A program made the translations under genes and the position numbers. A stretch of DNA of 64,000 nt from Anthoceros angustus (taxonomy: Eukaryota; Streptophyta; Anthocerotopsida; Anthocerotales; Anthocerotaceae), in contig MU008165.1 of assembly GCA_010909165.1 (NCBI GenBank), positions 1,054,001 to 1,118,000 of the forward strand, read 5' to 3'. The notes under the pieces are model-generated. The model was not told the origin of the DNA. It worked only from the letters and a program-made list of their open reading frames with translations, and ran no database searches. Below, piece by piece: positions 23,591 to 35,224 of this stretch. Position 1 is the stretch's first letter; every line of letters begins with the position of its first letter.

Positions 23591-24024
23591 GTTGGTAGTT
23601 GTCTCGTGGGCCTGTAGTGAAATGTGGGAGCTTAGAAGATGCTCGAAAAGCATTTGATAGATTGTCCGCTAGATCGGCTTGCGTGATTGCTGCATACGTT
23701 GAGCATGGGTGGTTTGATCAAGGTGCCCTAGCACTGCATGCAAGTACATGCAACAACAAGATATCTCTGTAGCAGATGCTGTAACACATCTTTGCCTCCT
23801 CAAAGCATATGCCGAACACAGAGCATGAAACGAAGGCACGCAGCTTTTATCTCCAAATTCAAGAAACTGGAATTGGGAATGATGTGAACAGCCTGGTGGA
23901 CATGTAAGCGAAGGGCGGTCACTTGATGGATGCTTACCATTGTTTGACAGATTGCAGACAGATGTGGGCAAACGGAAATGCCATGTTGCAAGATCTGTGC
24001 AACATGGTGTTTGTAAAGAAGCTC
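23590..24024 (+). pseudogene. Decayed PPR gene fragment 3, left half (interrupted by the tandem array)
   Basis: Related to fragments 1 and 2: the 'CGSLEDARKAFDRLS' region at about 23620-23670, the 'AYVEHGWFDQGALALHAS' region near 23690-23745, and the 'CNMVFVKKL' region ending at 24024. In fragments 1 and 2 the sequence continues 'gaagctctggctctgtatgcaatgac'. Here it stops after 'gaagctc', and the matching continuation 'tatgcaacagcggtgcagg' appears at about 34697. It is a pseudogene by its many stops. Confidence 0.7.
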
Positions 24025-25009
24025 CCCATGGCACTTCTTCACAGCCAGCAGCAATATGCTGCAATTGCAGCCAAATGTCCAACAAAATTGTTGTAATCCT
24101 GGCTGGAAGCGCCACAAATCTGCAAGATTCTACAAAGCTACACCCATGCATGCCTGATTATGAGAGGGCATGAGGCTGGGGCAATACATTGTTGAGATTG
24201 GGTCCCTTGCTGATTTTGCTGCAAGTTGTCCAAGGCTTCAGTGAAGTGCTCAAAGGAAATCGTCAATTCATCAATCGTAGCTTGAATTTCTTGGAGTCTT
24301 CCGACGACAGCTCTAGTTAATTCTTTCTGCTACCTGATTGGAGACCCTCATCAGCAAATCCTCAGTACCTGAATTGAGCAGCTGTCCAGCACGAGATTGC
24401 TAGACAGATTCCAATCTTTGATTCTCTCAAGCTTGCTGATCATGGGCTGCTATACCATGATTGAAGGACATTCACGGGGAGAAGAACAAGAGCAATTCAG
24501 GGATTGTGATTTGCATTGGTACGATCTCCTACGGCTCCTTAGTTCAAGTTGTTGCTTGAACATCCGCTTTTGTAGGAGTTGATCAAGCTCCGCCTGTGTT
24601 CTAAGATGGTCAACAACACTGGTGGACCAAAATTTCACATCAACGCGGCACCCTGTCCTCCACGTCATCGCAGTAAATGGTAGCTAGTCACATTTGAATT
24701 ATCAACAGGCGGAGGAATGCAGCCCTAGCGGCCATGTGGTCCAAGGATGCTATAGGTTTGAAATGCAAGTAGAATATCATGAAGCTACCACAACATCCAT
24801 ACATTGAGCACCTAGTGCTCTCATACCATATTAATTTATGAGCGGAAGCTCTAAGCAAAATTGCACAACAAAGCAAGATGAAATTAATTAAAATCGATGA
24901 CAAAATTATCTTAAATACATGTAACGCGGTGTTGTAATGACCGTTCACGATTAACCTAAATATTAAAAAGTAATCACTGGTAGGTTAAACTAATTCCCCT
25001 ACTTCTAAC

Positions 25010-26247
25010 ATATCACAAAATAAGTGCAATTGATTGATGGTGTTCCTTTTTGTATTTCATGGTGAGCACACAATTTGCTACAGCTTCTCCTATGGTTTTG
25101 AGGAGAGTGCATCTAAGGCATAGATGCTTGCAACACCATCTCTACTTGGAGTACTAAAATAAAACTCCTCATTGGATTTGTGAAACAACCACTTCATTTG
25201 CACTTGCTTCAAACAAAACAACCATAAATGTGATGAAGGATCGGACAACAAAAACGACGTTGAACTCTTTGGCCATCCAGAACGAAATGCAACTTGACAA
25301 GTTGTCCTTGTCGCATTGTCTTCCTCCTGCTCCGGAAGATGCGTTACTTCAAACCAAGGATAACTAGTATTGTAGTGGACGTTTGTGATAACTCCTGGAG
25401 GATCCTGTGGTTCCACTTCATCGTGTTCTTCAAATAGTGCTCCCAAAGGTAGTGCTTCATCCATAACATCTGTTGTGAAAGGTTGTTTGTAAGTGAATGG
25501 CGCCCATTGCTCTGTAAATGCGTCCGAACCGATGTCACTTGCATCAAATTGTTTCAATTTTTCCCGATAAGTGGGTCAATCACAAGTATGCAGCAAGTGT
25601 TTTCAGCTATGTTATAAAAGGTTTTCACTTTTAAAATCTCTATGGTACCTGAGACTTCCCAAAGAAGGAAAGATCGTTTACGAGATCCTTCAAAATTTCA
25701 TTCTGGATTTTTCCCACTCTCCAAAATATGGGAACTCCGTTTGTCGCCATGGATGTAGGCTAGGAGCCACTTGTCCATCCTTAATGCCTCAACCTTTGCA
25801 TCATGCAAATTTCCGTAATAAGATTGCATAGGCGTATCGTGGAATGCGATGGCCATCGACCTTCATAAGTTACATGTGCGGTTGTCTTCATCATCTTGCA
25901 CATAAGCTTCTTCCCATGCGTCATTGTCTTGAGGCTTGCGCATCACTCCACGGTTGTCCATTGGTGGCTTCTTCACGAGTTTCGTGCCATGGTTCTCCAT
26001 GGGTAGCTTCTTCATTAGTTGCATCCCATGGTTGTTCATCACTCCATGGTTGGTCATCCGTGGTTTCTTTATAGGTTGCACTCCATGGTTGTTCATCACT
26101 CCATGGTTGGTCATCCGTGGTTTCTTCATAAGATGCACTCCATGGTTGTTCATATGTGGCTTCTTCATAAGTCTCACTCCACTCCACTGCGTCGGATTGG
26201 TTATCAATTTCACTCACCAATACATCTTCCCTATGGTTGCCTTCCAT
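25010..26247 (-). pseudogene. UAS-UBX domain gene, array copy A
   Basis: Reads from 26247 downwards: MEGNHREDV leader, an acidic Trp-rich repeat tract, a thioredoxin-like UAS domain (SYYGNLHDAKVEALRMDKW then LLAYIHGDK), the end of UAS (LKQFDASDIGSDA..APF), a linker 'DEALPLGALFEEHDEVEPQD', and a UBX-like domain (CQVAFR..G, then FLLSDPSSHLWLFCLKQ) ending in 'YALDALSS'. UAS-UBX proteins of the UBXD7/plant PUX kind recruit ubiquitinated cargo to the p97/CDC48 ATPase. Several frame changes break the reading as written (near 25930, 25700 and 25290). They coincide with CTG/CAG sites where the array copies disagree, so the gene may be intact in the real genome. Domain identity is from pattern recognition and moderately secure. 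Confidence 0.55.
25980..26170 (-). repeat. Minisatellite coding an acidic Trp repeat, copy A
   Basis: Repeats of 'catggttgttcatcactccatggttggtcatccgtggtttcttcat' type, encoding on the minus strand units such as TTDDQPWSDEQPW. It lies in the N-terminal tract of the UAS-UBX gene. Equivalent tracts are at about 30280-30470 and 34480-34640. Confidence 0.8.
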
Positions 26248-26859
26248 CTTGAATCAAAGGTAGACCGTAAACACTAAATAAGATTATGAAAAGAAGGTAA
26301 GCATGCGCACCTCCTCAAGGTCTTTGCTCTTTGCTTCTCTTGGATACTACAAGAGAGGAGCTTGACGATCTATGCCTTTGTCGCGCCGTGCGTTTGCTTA
26401 ATACAACCGCTATGGCTTTGGCACATGGTCTTAAGACATCAAAGGAACTTGTCGCTTGCAAGCTTAAAACGTCAATGTATATCGACTTGCATTCATAAAT
26501 ATAGCCTAGTATAGCACACATATATAGTATGTCCTTTATTTATATTCTCAACACACATATATAGTATGCATTCTCTATATTTATGGTCACTCCAAGTCTC
26601 ACTAAAAAGGAAAAATCTGGATCATGTGGGTTCATTTTGGAAAAATAAAATCAATGGATAGTAAAATAAATTGGTAGTTTTATATGAAATAATATGAGAT
26701 CTTTAAGGTTTTGTACGTTGGCCGTAAGTGTGGCGGTCCCTTTTTGTACCTTCCTATCTTGTGAGTTCTAACGCGAGACCCTTTGTTCTATCTATAATTT
26801 ATGGTCACGGTAATATTAAGCTTGACTATCACGCGGAAGCTTCATTTGCTAGACATTGA

Positions 26860-27740
26860 CAATTGCGGTCGAGCCGCTTTGCTTTTGCGCACTCTCCACA
26901 TTATTTCGACTTGGGAAGGTCGAGTTTGCTTCAAACACCCTTTCATAACTCTTTTTGTGGCTTTTTGATTTTTCTTCTTCTTCTTCTTCTTCTTCTTGAT
27001 TTTTCTTCTTCTTCCCCTTCTGTCTTCCCTATCCAAACGCTTTTCCCTTTGATGCAACGAGAACCTCCTCAGTGCGCACCCTTCCGATGCCACTAGAATG
27101 AGTACTATGCTCCTCTTGAAGTAGGGTTCCAATGAGCTCATTAAGGGTCAGAGTTGGTGTTTTTCTCGATTTAATGCAGGATGCGCAAGGAAGAGTTCTA
27201 ATTGGAAACGAACTCGATAGAAAGGTGGAAGACTACGGAGGAGCTAAGCAACAACATCAATGTCTTGAGCTTGCTTGCCACCATGGCTAACCTTGCCTTG
27301 AGATAGCAAAACTTGCTTATGTGAGCTGCAATGTTGTCCCTCCCTTCATTCTCAGCCTAGTATTCGTTTCCGGTAGCAACTAGTGTGAGGATGTTATGAA
27401 CTTGATAAGTTTCTTTCAACTATGTCCATACATTTTCTTGTATGAAGGAACTCAACCTCGATCCGTGGCTTCATCCATACCAAAGAGTAGGATGGCAAAT
27501 GCAATCTTATTGCCTTTGTAAAACTTGGCGATGTCATCCGGTAAAGCTCTTGGGCGGTGGAGGGATAGAACCATCTACAAATTCCGGACATGTGTAGCAT
27601 CTAGAAAACCCTTCATTCTAGCCCTCCAACTCTCATACAGGTGATTTGCCATCAAATATGTCTTTTTCCGTAAAGCCCCACCATAGGATCCGGCTTGGGT
27701 AGTCATGTTAGAAATAACCACGGGCGGGGAATGTAGGCTG
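26860..27740 (-). mobile_element. Copia-type retrotransposon gag remnant, array copy A
   Basis: Same content as the better-preserved copy B: a gag polyprotein of the Ty1/Copia UBN2 kind read on the minus strand, including a region matching 'FVDGSI' and 'FYKGNKIAFAILLFGMDEA' near 27480-27600 with frame damage, and a Lys/Arg-rich C-terminus encoded by a TTC/CTT microsatellite (26965-27015). No protease, integrase or reverse transcriptase follows within the unit. Confidence 0.5.
26965..27016. repeat. (TTC)n microsatellite
   Basis: Run of ttc triplets with one interruption in copy A; the same tract is at about 31280-31325 in copy B. It encodes a Lys/Arg-rich stretch at the C-terminal end of the minus-strand gag frame. 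Confidence 0.9.
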
Positions 27741-29299
27741 GAAAGTTAGTTGAGAGGATTTTAGAAATTCGCCGTATCCTCATCCCCATCTATATCAACG
27801 GAAGGTAGCCACTAATAGCGATGCATGTGACCAAACTAGAAAGCGACCATGTGCCCATAGGTGAAGTTGCAAAAGCTATAGTGATGTGAAGGGGCACTAA
27901 CTAACATCCTTCCACATTAACTTATAACGTTTCATTGTTATTTTTAGTGTTATGAAGAAAGGATAACTCAAGGGTTGTGAATAGGTGCCAGCTAGAAAAT
28001 AACAATTAGGGCACCATCCAGGTGGCATCTTTTCACCAACCGCCACAAGATCCCATGTGCCTAGAGGTGAAGTTGCAAAAGCTATAGTGATGTGAAGGGG
28101 CACTAACTAACATCCTTCCACATTAACTAATAACGTTTCATTGTTATTTTTAGGGTTTCTAAAGAAAGGAGAACTCAAGGGTTGTGAATAGGTGCGGTTA
28201 GAAAATAACAATTAGGGCACCGTGTGGCATCTTTTCACCAACCGCCACAAGATCCCATGGCACCTCTTCCGCAATATGCTGCAATTGCAAATGTCCAACA
28301 AAATTGTTGTAATCCTGGCTGGAAGCGCCACAAATCTGCAAGATTCTACAAAGCTACACCCATGCATGCCTGATTATGAGAGGGCATGAGGCTGCAATTG
28401 CAGCCAAATGTCCAACAAAATTGTTGTAATCCTGGCTGGAAGCGCCACAAATCTGCAAGATTCTACAAAGCTACACCCATGCATGCCTGATTATGAGAGG
28501 GCATGAGGCTGCAATACATTGTTGAGATTGGGTCCCTTGCTGATTTTGCTGCAAGTTGTCCAAGGCTTGAAGTGCTCAAAGGAAATCGTCAATTCATCAA
28601 TCGTAGCTTGAATTTCTTGGAGTCTTCCGGCTCTAGGTAATTCTTTCGCTACGATTGGAGACCCTCATCATCAAATCCTCGATTACTGAATTGAGCGGTT
28701 GTCCACGAGATTGCTAGGATTCCAATCTTTGATTCTCTCAAGCTTGCGATCATGGGCTGCTATACCATGATTGCAAGGACATTCACGGGAGAAGAACAAG
28801 AGCAATTCGGGGATTGTGATTTGCATTGTACGATCTCCTACGGCTCCTTAGTTCAAGTTGTTGCTTGAACATCCGCTTTGTAGGAGTTGATCAAGCTCAC
28901 TGTGTTCTAAGATGGTCAACAACACCGGTGGACCAAAATTTCACATCAACGCGGCACCTGTCCTCCGTCATCGCGATAAATGGTAGCTAGTCACATTTGA
29001 ATTATCAGCGGAGGAATGCATTCGGCCATGTGGTCCAAGGATGCTATAGGTTTGAAATGCAAGTAGAATATCATGAAGCTACCACAACATCCATGCATTG
29101 AGCACCTAGTGCTCTCATACCATATTAATTTATGAGCGGAAGCTCTAAGCAAAATTGCACAACAAAGCAAGATGAAATTAATTAAAATCGATGACAAAAT
29201 TATCTTAAATACATGTAACGCGGTGTTGTAATGACCGTTCACGATTAACCTAAATATTAAAAAGTAATCACTGGTAGGTTAAACTAATTCCCCTACTTC

Positions 29300-30546
29300 T
29301 AACATATCACAAAATAAGTGCAATTGATTGATGGTGTTCCTTTTTGTATTTCATGGTGAGCACACAATTTGCTACAGCTTCTCCTATGGTTTTTGAGGAG
29401 AGTGCATCTAAGGCATAGATGCTTGCAACACCATCTCTACTTGGAGTACTAAAATAAAACTCCTCATTGGATTTGTGAAACAACCACTTCATTTGCACTT
29501 GCTTCAAACAAAACAACCATAAATGTGATGAAGGATCGGACAACAAAAAGCACGTTGAACTCTTTGGCCATCCAGAACGAAATGCAACTTGACAAGTTGT
29601 CCTGTCGCATTGTCTTCCTCGCTCGTCGGAAGATGCGTTACTTCAAACCAAGGATAACTAGTATTGTAGTGGACGTTTGTGGCGATAACTCCTGGAGGAT
29701 CCTGTGGTTCCACTTCATCGTGTTCTTCAAATAGTGCTCCCAAAGGTAGTGCTTCATCCATAACATCTGTTGTGAAAGGTTGTTTGTAAGTGAATGGCGC
29801 CCATTGCTCATCAATGCGTCCGAACCGATGTCACTTGCATCAAATTGTTTCAATTTTTCCCGATAAGTGGGTCAATCACAAGTATGCAGCAAGTGTTTTC
29901 AGCTATGTTATAAAAGGTTTTCACTTTTAAAATCTCTATGGTACCGAGACTTCCCAAAGAAGGAAAGATCGTTTACGAGATCCTTCAAAATTTCATTAGT
30001 GGATTTTTCCCACTCTCCAAAATATGGGAACTCCGCTTTGTCGCCATGGATGTAGGCTAGGAGCCACTTGTCCATCCTTAATGCCTCAACCTTTGCATCA
30101 TGCAAATTTCCGTAATAAGATTGCATAGGCGTATCGTGGAATGCGATGGCCATCGACCTTCATAAGTTACATGTGCGAAGTTGTCTTCATCATCTTGCAC
30201 ATAAGCTTCTTCCCATGCGTCATTGTCTTGAGGCTTGCGCATCACTCCACGGTTGTCCATTGGTGGCTTCTTCACGAGTTTCGTGCCATGGTTCTCCATG
30301 GGTAGCTTCTTCATTAGTTGCATCCCATGGTTGTTCATCACTCCATGGTTGGTCATCCGTGGTTTCTTTATAGGTTGCACTCCATGGTTGTTCATCACTC
30401 CATGGTTGGTCATCCGTGGTTTCTTCATAAGATGCACTCCATGGTTGTTCATATGTGGCTTCTTCATAAGTCTCACTCCACTCCACTGCGTCGGATTGGT
30501 TATCAATTTCACTCACCAATACATCTTCCCTATGGTTGCCTTCCAT
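29300..30546 (-). pseudogene. UAS-UBX domain gene, array copy B
   Basis: Second copy with the same layout. The UAS start is clear (MAIAFHDTPMQSYYGNLHDA), continuing through the 'FGEWEKSTNEILKDLVNDLSF' region, then after a frame change the LKQFDASDIGSDA segment, linker and UBX-like domain. The UBX-like end is best preserved here: STPSRDGVASIYALDALSS, then TIGEA and NCVLTMKYKKEHHQ. As written it needs at least three frame changes. The stops lie at positions where copies A, B and C differ by 1-7 bases at CTG/CAG motifs. Interpretation as for copy A. Confidence 0.55.
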
Positions 30547-31179
30547 CTTGAATCAAAGGTAGACCGTAAACACTAAAATAAGATTATGAAAAGAAGGTAA
30601 GCATGCAGCCTCCTCAAGGTGCTCTTTGCTTCTCTTGGATACTACAAGAGAGGAGCTTGACGATCTATGCCTTTGTCGCCATGGTTCTCCATGGGTAGCT
30701 TCTTCACGAGTTTGCTTAATACAACGCTATGGCTTTGGCACATGGTCTTAAGACATCAAAGGAACTTGTGCGCTTGCAAGCTTAAAACGTCAATGTATAT
30801 CGACTTGCATTCATAAATATAGCCTAGTATAGCACACATATATAGTATGTCCTTTATTTATATTCTCAACACACATATATAGTATGCATTCTCTATATTT
30901 ATGGTCACTCCAAGTCTCACTAAAAAGGAAAAATCTGGATCATGTGGGTTCATTTTGGAAAAATAAAATCAATGGATAGTAAAATAAATTGGTAGTTTTA
31001 TATATGAAATAATATGAGATCTTTAAGGTTTTGTACACGTAAGTGTGACGGTCCCTTTTTGTACCTTCCTATCTTGTGAGTTCTAACGCGAGACCCTTTG
31101 TTCTATCTATAATTTATGGTCACGGTAATATTAAGCTTGACTATCACGGAAGCTTCATTTGCTAGACATTGACAATTGC

Positions 31180-32040
31180 GGTCGGTTACCGCTGCTTTTG
31201 CGCACTCTCCACATTATTTCGACTTGGGAAGGTCGAGTTTGCTTCAAACACCCTTTCATAACTCTTTTGTGGCTTTTTGATTTTTCTTCTTCTTCTTCTT
31301 CTTCTTGATTTTTCTTCTTCTTCCCTTCTCTCTTCCCTATCCAAACGCTTTTCCCTTTGATGCAACGAGAACCTTCTCGTGCACCCTTCCGATGCCACTA
31401 GAATGAGTACTATGCTCCTCTTGAAGTAGGGTTCCAATGAGCTCATTAAGGGTCGAGTTGGTGTTTTTCTCGATTTAATCGCAGAAGATGCTCGCAAGGA
31501 AGAGTTCTAATTGGAAACGAACTGATAGAAAGGTGGAAGACTACGGAGGAGCTAAGCAACAACATCAATGTCTTGAGCTTGCTTGCCACCATGGCTAACC
31601 TTGCCTTGAGATAGCAAAACTTGCTTATGTGAGCTGCAATGTTGTCCCTCCCTTCATTCTCAAGTATTCGTTTCCGGTAGCAACTAGTGTGAGGATGTTA
31701 TGAACTTGATAAGTTTCTTTCAACTATGTCCAGACATTTGCTGCTGTATGAAGGAACTCAACCTCAGTCACCGTGGCTTCATCCATACCAAAGAGTAGGA
31801 TGGCAAATGCAATCTTATTGCCTTTGTAAAACTTGGCGATGTCATCCGGTAAAGCTCTTGGGCCAGGTGGAGGGATAGAACCATCTACAAATTCCCAGAC
31901 ATGTGTAGCATCTAGAAAACCCTTCATTCTAGCCCTTCAACTCTCATACAGGTGATTTGCCATCAAATATGTCTTTTTCCGTAAAGCCCCACCATAGGAT
32001 CCGGCTTGGGTAGTCATGTTAGAAATAACCACGGAACTGG
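31180..32040 (-). mobile_element. Copia-type retrotransposon gag, array copy B
   Basis: Minus-strand gag of the Ty1/Copia type (UBN2 family). A continuous piece at 31724-31927 reads MKGFLDATHVWEFVDGSIP, then KFYKGNKIAFAILLFGMDEA and EVEFLHTAANVW, which matches the 'W..VDG', 'ALAAILLS.SD' and 'A.E.W..L' landmarks of UBN2. In shifted frames downstream come a 'LKETYQVHNI' like helix, a 'YLKARLAMVASKL' like segment, 'LTLNELIGTLLQEE' and a Lys-rich tail. No pol genes are in the unit, so it would be a gag-only, non-autonomous element. Confidence 0.65.
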
Positions 32041-33479
32041 GGAATGTAGGAAAGTTAGTTGAGAGGATTTTAGAAATTCGCCGTATCCTCATCCCCATCT
32101 ATATCATGAAGACCACTAATAGCGATGCATGTGACCAAACTAGAAACCATGTGCCCATAGGTGTTGCAAAAGCTATAGTGATGTGAAGGGCACTAACTAA
32201 CATCCTTCCACATTAACTAATAACGTTTCATTGTTATTTTTAGTGTTATGAAGAAAGGATAACTCAAGGGTTGTGAATAGGTGCCACTAGAAAATAACAA
32301 TTAGGGCACCGTCGGTGGCATCTTTTCACCAACCGCCACAAGATCCCATGTGCCTAGAGGTGAAGTTGCAAAAGCTATAGTGATGTGAAGGGCACTAACT
32401 AACATCCTTCCACATTAACTAATAACGTTTCATTGTTATTTTTAGGGTTTCTAAAGAAAGGAGAACTCAAGGGTTGTGAATAGGTGCCGCTTAGAAAATA
32501 ACAATTAGGGCACCGTCGGTGGCATCTTTTCACCAACCGCCACAAGATCCCATGGCACCTCTTCACGTGACAATATGCTGCAATTGCAGCCAAATGTCCA
32601 ACAAAATTGTTGTAATCCCAAGCGCCACAAATCTGCAAGATTCTACAAAGCTACACCCATGCATGCCGATTATGAGAGGGCATGAGGTGGGCAATACATT
32701 GTTGAGATTGGGTCCCTTGCTGATTTTGCAAGTTGTCCAAGGCTTGATGAAGTGCTCAAAGGAAATCGTCAATTCATCAATCGTAGCTTGAATTTCTTGG
32801 AGTCTTCCGGCGACAGCTCTAGGTAATTCTTTCGCTACACGATTGGAGACCCTCATCATCAAAATCCTCGATTACTGAGCGGTTGTCCGACGAGATTGCT
32901 AGATTCCAATCTTTGATTCTCTCAAGCTTGCGATCATGGGCTGCTATACCATGATTGCAAGGGCGTTCACGGGAGAAGAACAAGAGCAATTCGAGGATTG
33001 TGATTTGCATTGGTACGATCTCCTACGGCTCCTTAGTTCAAGTTGTTGCTTGAACATCCGCTTTGTAGGAGTTGATCAAGCTCCGTGTTCTAAGATGGTC
33101 AACAACACTGGTGGACCAAAATTTCACATCAACGCGGCACTGTCCTCCGCCATCGCGAAATGGTAGCTAGTCACATTTGAATTATCAGCGGAGGAATGCG
33201 GCCCTAGCGGCCATGTGGTCCAAGGATGCTATAGGTTTGAAATGCAAGTAGAATATCATGAAGCTACCACAACATCCATGCATTGAGCACCTAGTGCTCT
33301 CATACCATATTAATTTATGAGCGGAAGCTCTAAGCAAAATTGCACAACAAAGCAAGATGAAATTAATTAAAATCGATGACAAAATTATCTTAAATACATG
33401 TAACGCGTGTTGTAATGACCGTTCACGATTAACCTAAATATTAAAAAGTAATCACTGGTAGGTTAAACTAATTCCCCTA

Positions 33480-34694
33480 CTTCTAACAAAGATATCACAA
33501 AATAAGTGCAATTGATTGATGGTGTTCCTTTTTGTATTTCATGGTGAGCACACAATTTGCTACACCGGCTTCTCCTATGGTTTTTGAGGAGAGTGCATCT
33601 AAGGCATAGATGCTTGCAACACCATCTCTACTTGGAGTACTAAAATAAAACTCCTCATTGGATTTGTGAAACAACCACTTCATTTGCACTTGCTTCAAAC
33701 AAAACAACCATAAATATGATGAAGGATCGGACAACAAAAAACGACGTTGAACTCTTTGACCATCTAGCAAACGAAATGCAACTTGACAAGTTGTCCCTGT
33801 CGCATTGCCTTCCTCTGGCTCGTCAGGGAGATGTGTTACTTCAAACCAAGGATAACTAGTATTGTAGTGGACGTTTGTGGCGATAACTCCGGAGGATCCT
33901 GTGGTTCCACTTCATCGTGTTCTTCAAATAGTGCTCCCAAAGGTAGTGCTTCATCCATAACATCTGTGAAAGGTTGTTTGTAAGTGAATGGCGCCCATTG
34001 CTCACAATGCGTCCGAACCGATGTCACTTGCATCAAATTGTTTCAATTTTTCCCGAAGTGGGTCAATCACAAGTATGCAGCAAGTGTTTTCAGCTATGTT
34101 ATAAAAGGTTTTCACTTTTAAAATCTCTATGGTACCTGAGACTTCCCAAAGAAGGAAAGATCGTTTACGAGATCCTTCAAAATTTCATTAGTGGATTTTT
34201 CCCACTCTCCAAAATATGGGAACTCCGTTTTGTCGCCATGGATGTAGGCTAGGAGCCACTTGTCCATCCTTAATGCCTCAACCTTTGCATCATGCAAATT
34301 TCCGTAATAAGATTGCATAGACGATACGTGGAATGCGATGGCCATCGACCTTCATAAGTTACATGTAAGTTGTCTTCATCATCTTGCACATAAGCTTCTT
34401 CCCATGCGTCATTGTCTTGAGGCTTGCGCATCACTCCACGGTTGTCCATTGGTGGCTTCTTCACGAGTTTCGCCATGGTTCTCCATGGGTAGCTTCTTCA
34501 TTAGTTGCATCCCATGGTTGTTCATCACTCCATGGTTGGTCATCCGTGGTTTCTTTATAGGTTGCACTCCATGGTTGTTCATCACTCCATGGTTGGTCAT
34601 CCGTGGTTTCTTCATAAGATGCACTCCATGGTTGTTCATATGTGGCTTCTTCATAAGTCTCACTCCACTCCACTGCGTCGGATTGGTTATCAAT
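33480..34694 (-). pseudogene. UAS-UBX domain gene, array copy C (5' truncated)
   Basis: Third copy; the N-terminal leader is cut at the array end (about 34694), leaving the acidic Trp repeats, the UAS domain and the UBX-like part (ending STPSRDGVASIYALDALSS, TIGEAG). It has the same kind of frame changes as copies A and B but at partly different places, including 'ggctgg' lost near 32612 elsewhere in the unit. It lacks a start codon as assembled and is called a pseudogene for that reason. Confidence 0.55.
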
Positions 34695-34696
34695 AA

Positions 34697-34835
34697 TTAT
34701 GCAACAGCGGTGCAGGAAAACATCAATCCAGCTGATACGGCAACATTTGTATGCTTGATCAACTCCTATGACTAGCAGAGATAGCTGGCATTGTAGCTAA
34801 AGTTGCACCACAGCAAATATCATCTTCGCGGCTTT
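34697..34835 (+). pseudogene. PPR fragment 3, right half (resumes after the tandem array)
   Basis: Continues the PPR sequence broken at 24024: 'tatgcaacagcggtgcaggaaaacatcaatccagctgatacggcaacatttgtatgc' aligns with 16167-16225 and 19275-19335 of fragments 1 and 2, including the following stop and 'cagagatagctggcattgtagctaaagttgca'. About 8 bases of the expected sequence are missing at the junction. Confidence 0.7.
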
Positions 34836-35175
34836 ATGTAGGATCGAGTGCATTCGCACATAAAGGAGGGATTCACGTTGCAGCAACACCGGTTCCATGC
34901 GCCGTGTTGTGAGTGCGCTTTCCGGACGAGGAAATATTTTAGACAAGATAAATTCTGTCGTTCTACATTGTCCGGATCCGTATCTCGTGACCTTCCTTAT
35001 CCCTTGCCGCACTCGGTGCGGAACATTTCATGCTGTGTTGCTTGACACAAATGATGTTGGCAGCGTGTTAGCTCGCATAAACCAGATGGAAGTGAGAATG
35101 TTGATTGCAAATCTACTCCTTTCATAAGCGTATTGCCGTTGCATCTTTGGGGTTGTGTGTTTGACAAGGCATCTG
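34835..35175 (+). repeat. Dispersed repeat shared with 17985-18290
   Basis: Diverged same-strand copy of the block that follows the L13 fragment at 18 kb, beginning 'gtgcattcgcacataaaggagggattcacgttg' and ending 'ttggggttgtgtgtttgacaaggc'. No coding content is recognised. Confidence 0.6.
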
Positions 35176-35224
35176 CTTCCATAAAGATAGTCGGAAGGGC
35201 AGGGACTATGTCCCCTGCAAGGCT

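Larger units (their letters stand above)
24025..34696. repeat. Tandem array, 2.5 copies of a ~4.25 kb unit
   Basis: Three near-identical segments in the same orientation: copy A 24025-28253, copy B 28254-32548, and copy C 32549-34696, which is truncated about half way. Each full unit contains, on the minus strand, a UAS-UBX gene in its first half and a Copia-type gag in its second half, then AT-rich sequence with an internal duplication of about 215 bp. Long AT-rich blocks are identical in all copies, whereas CTG/CAG-rich spots differ by small indels. Copy B has an extra ~115 bp tandem duplication (about 28270-28510). The array sits inside a PPR pseudogene. Confidence 0.9.

Noticed and set aside
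24025-34696. The regular array as a CRISPR-like or centromeric satellite
   Set aside because: The unit is ~4.25 kb with coding content, far too long for CRISPR and unlike a short satellite.
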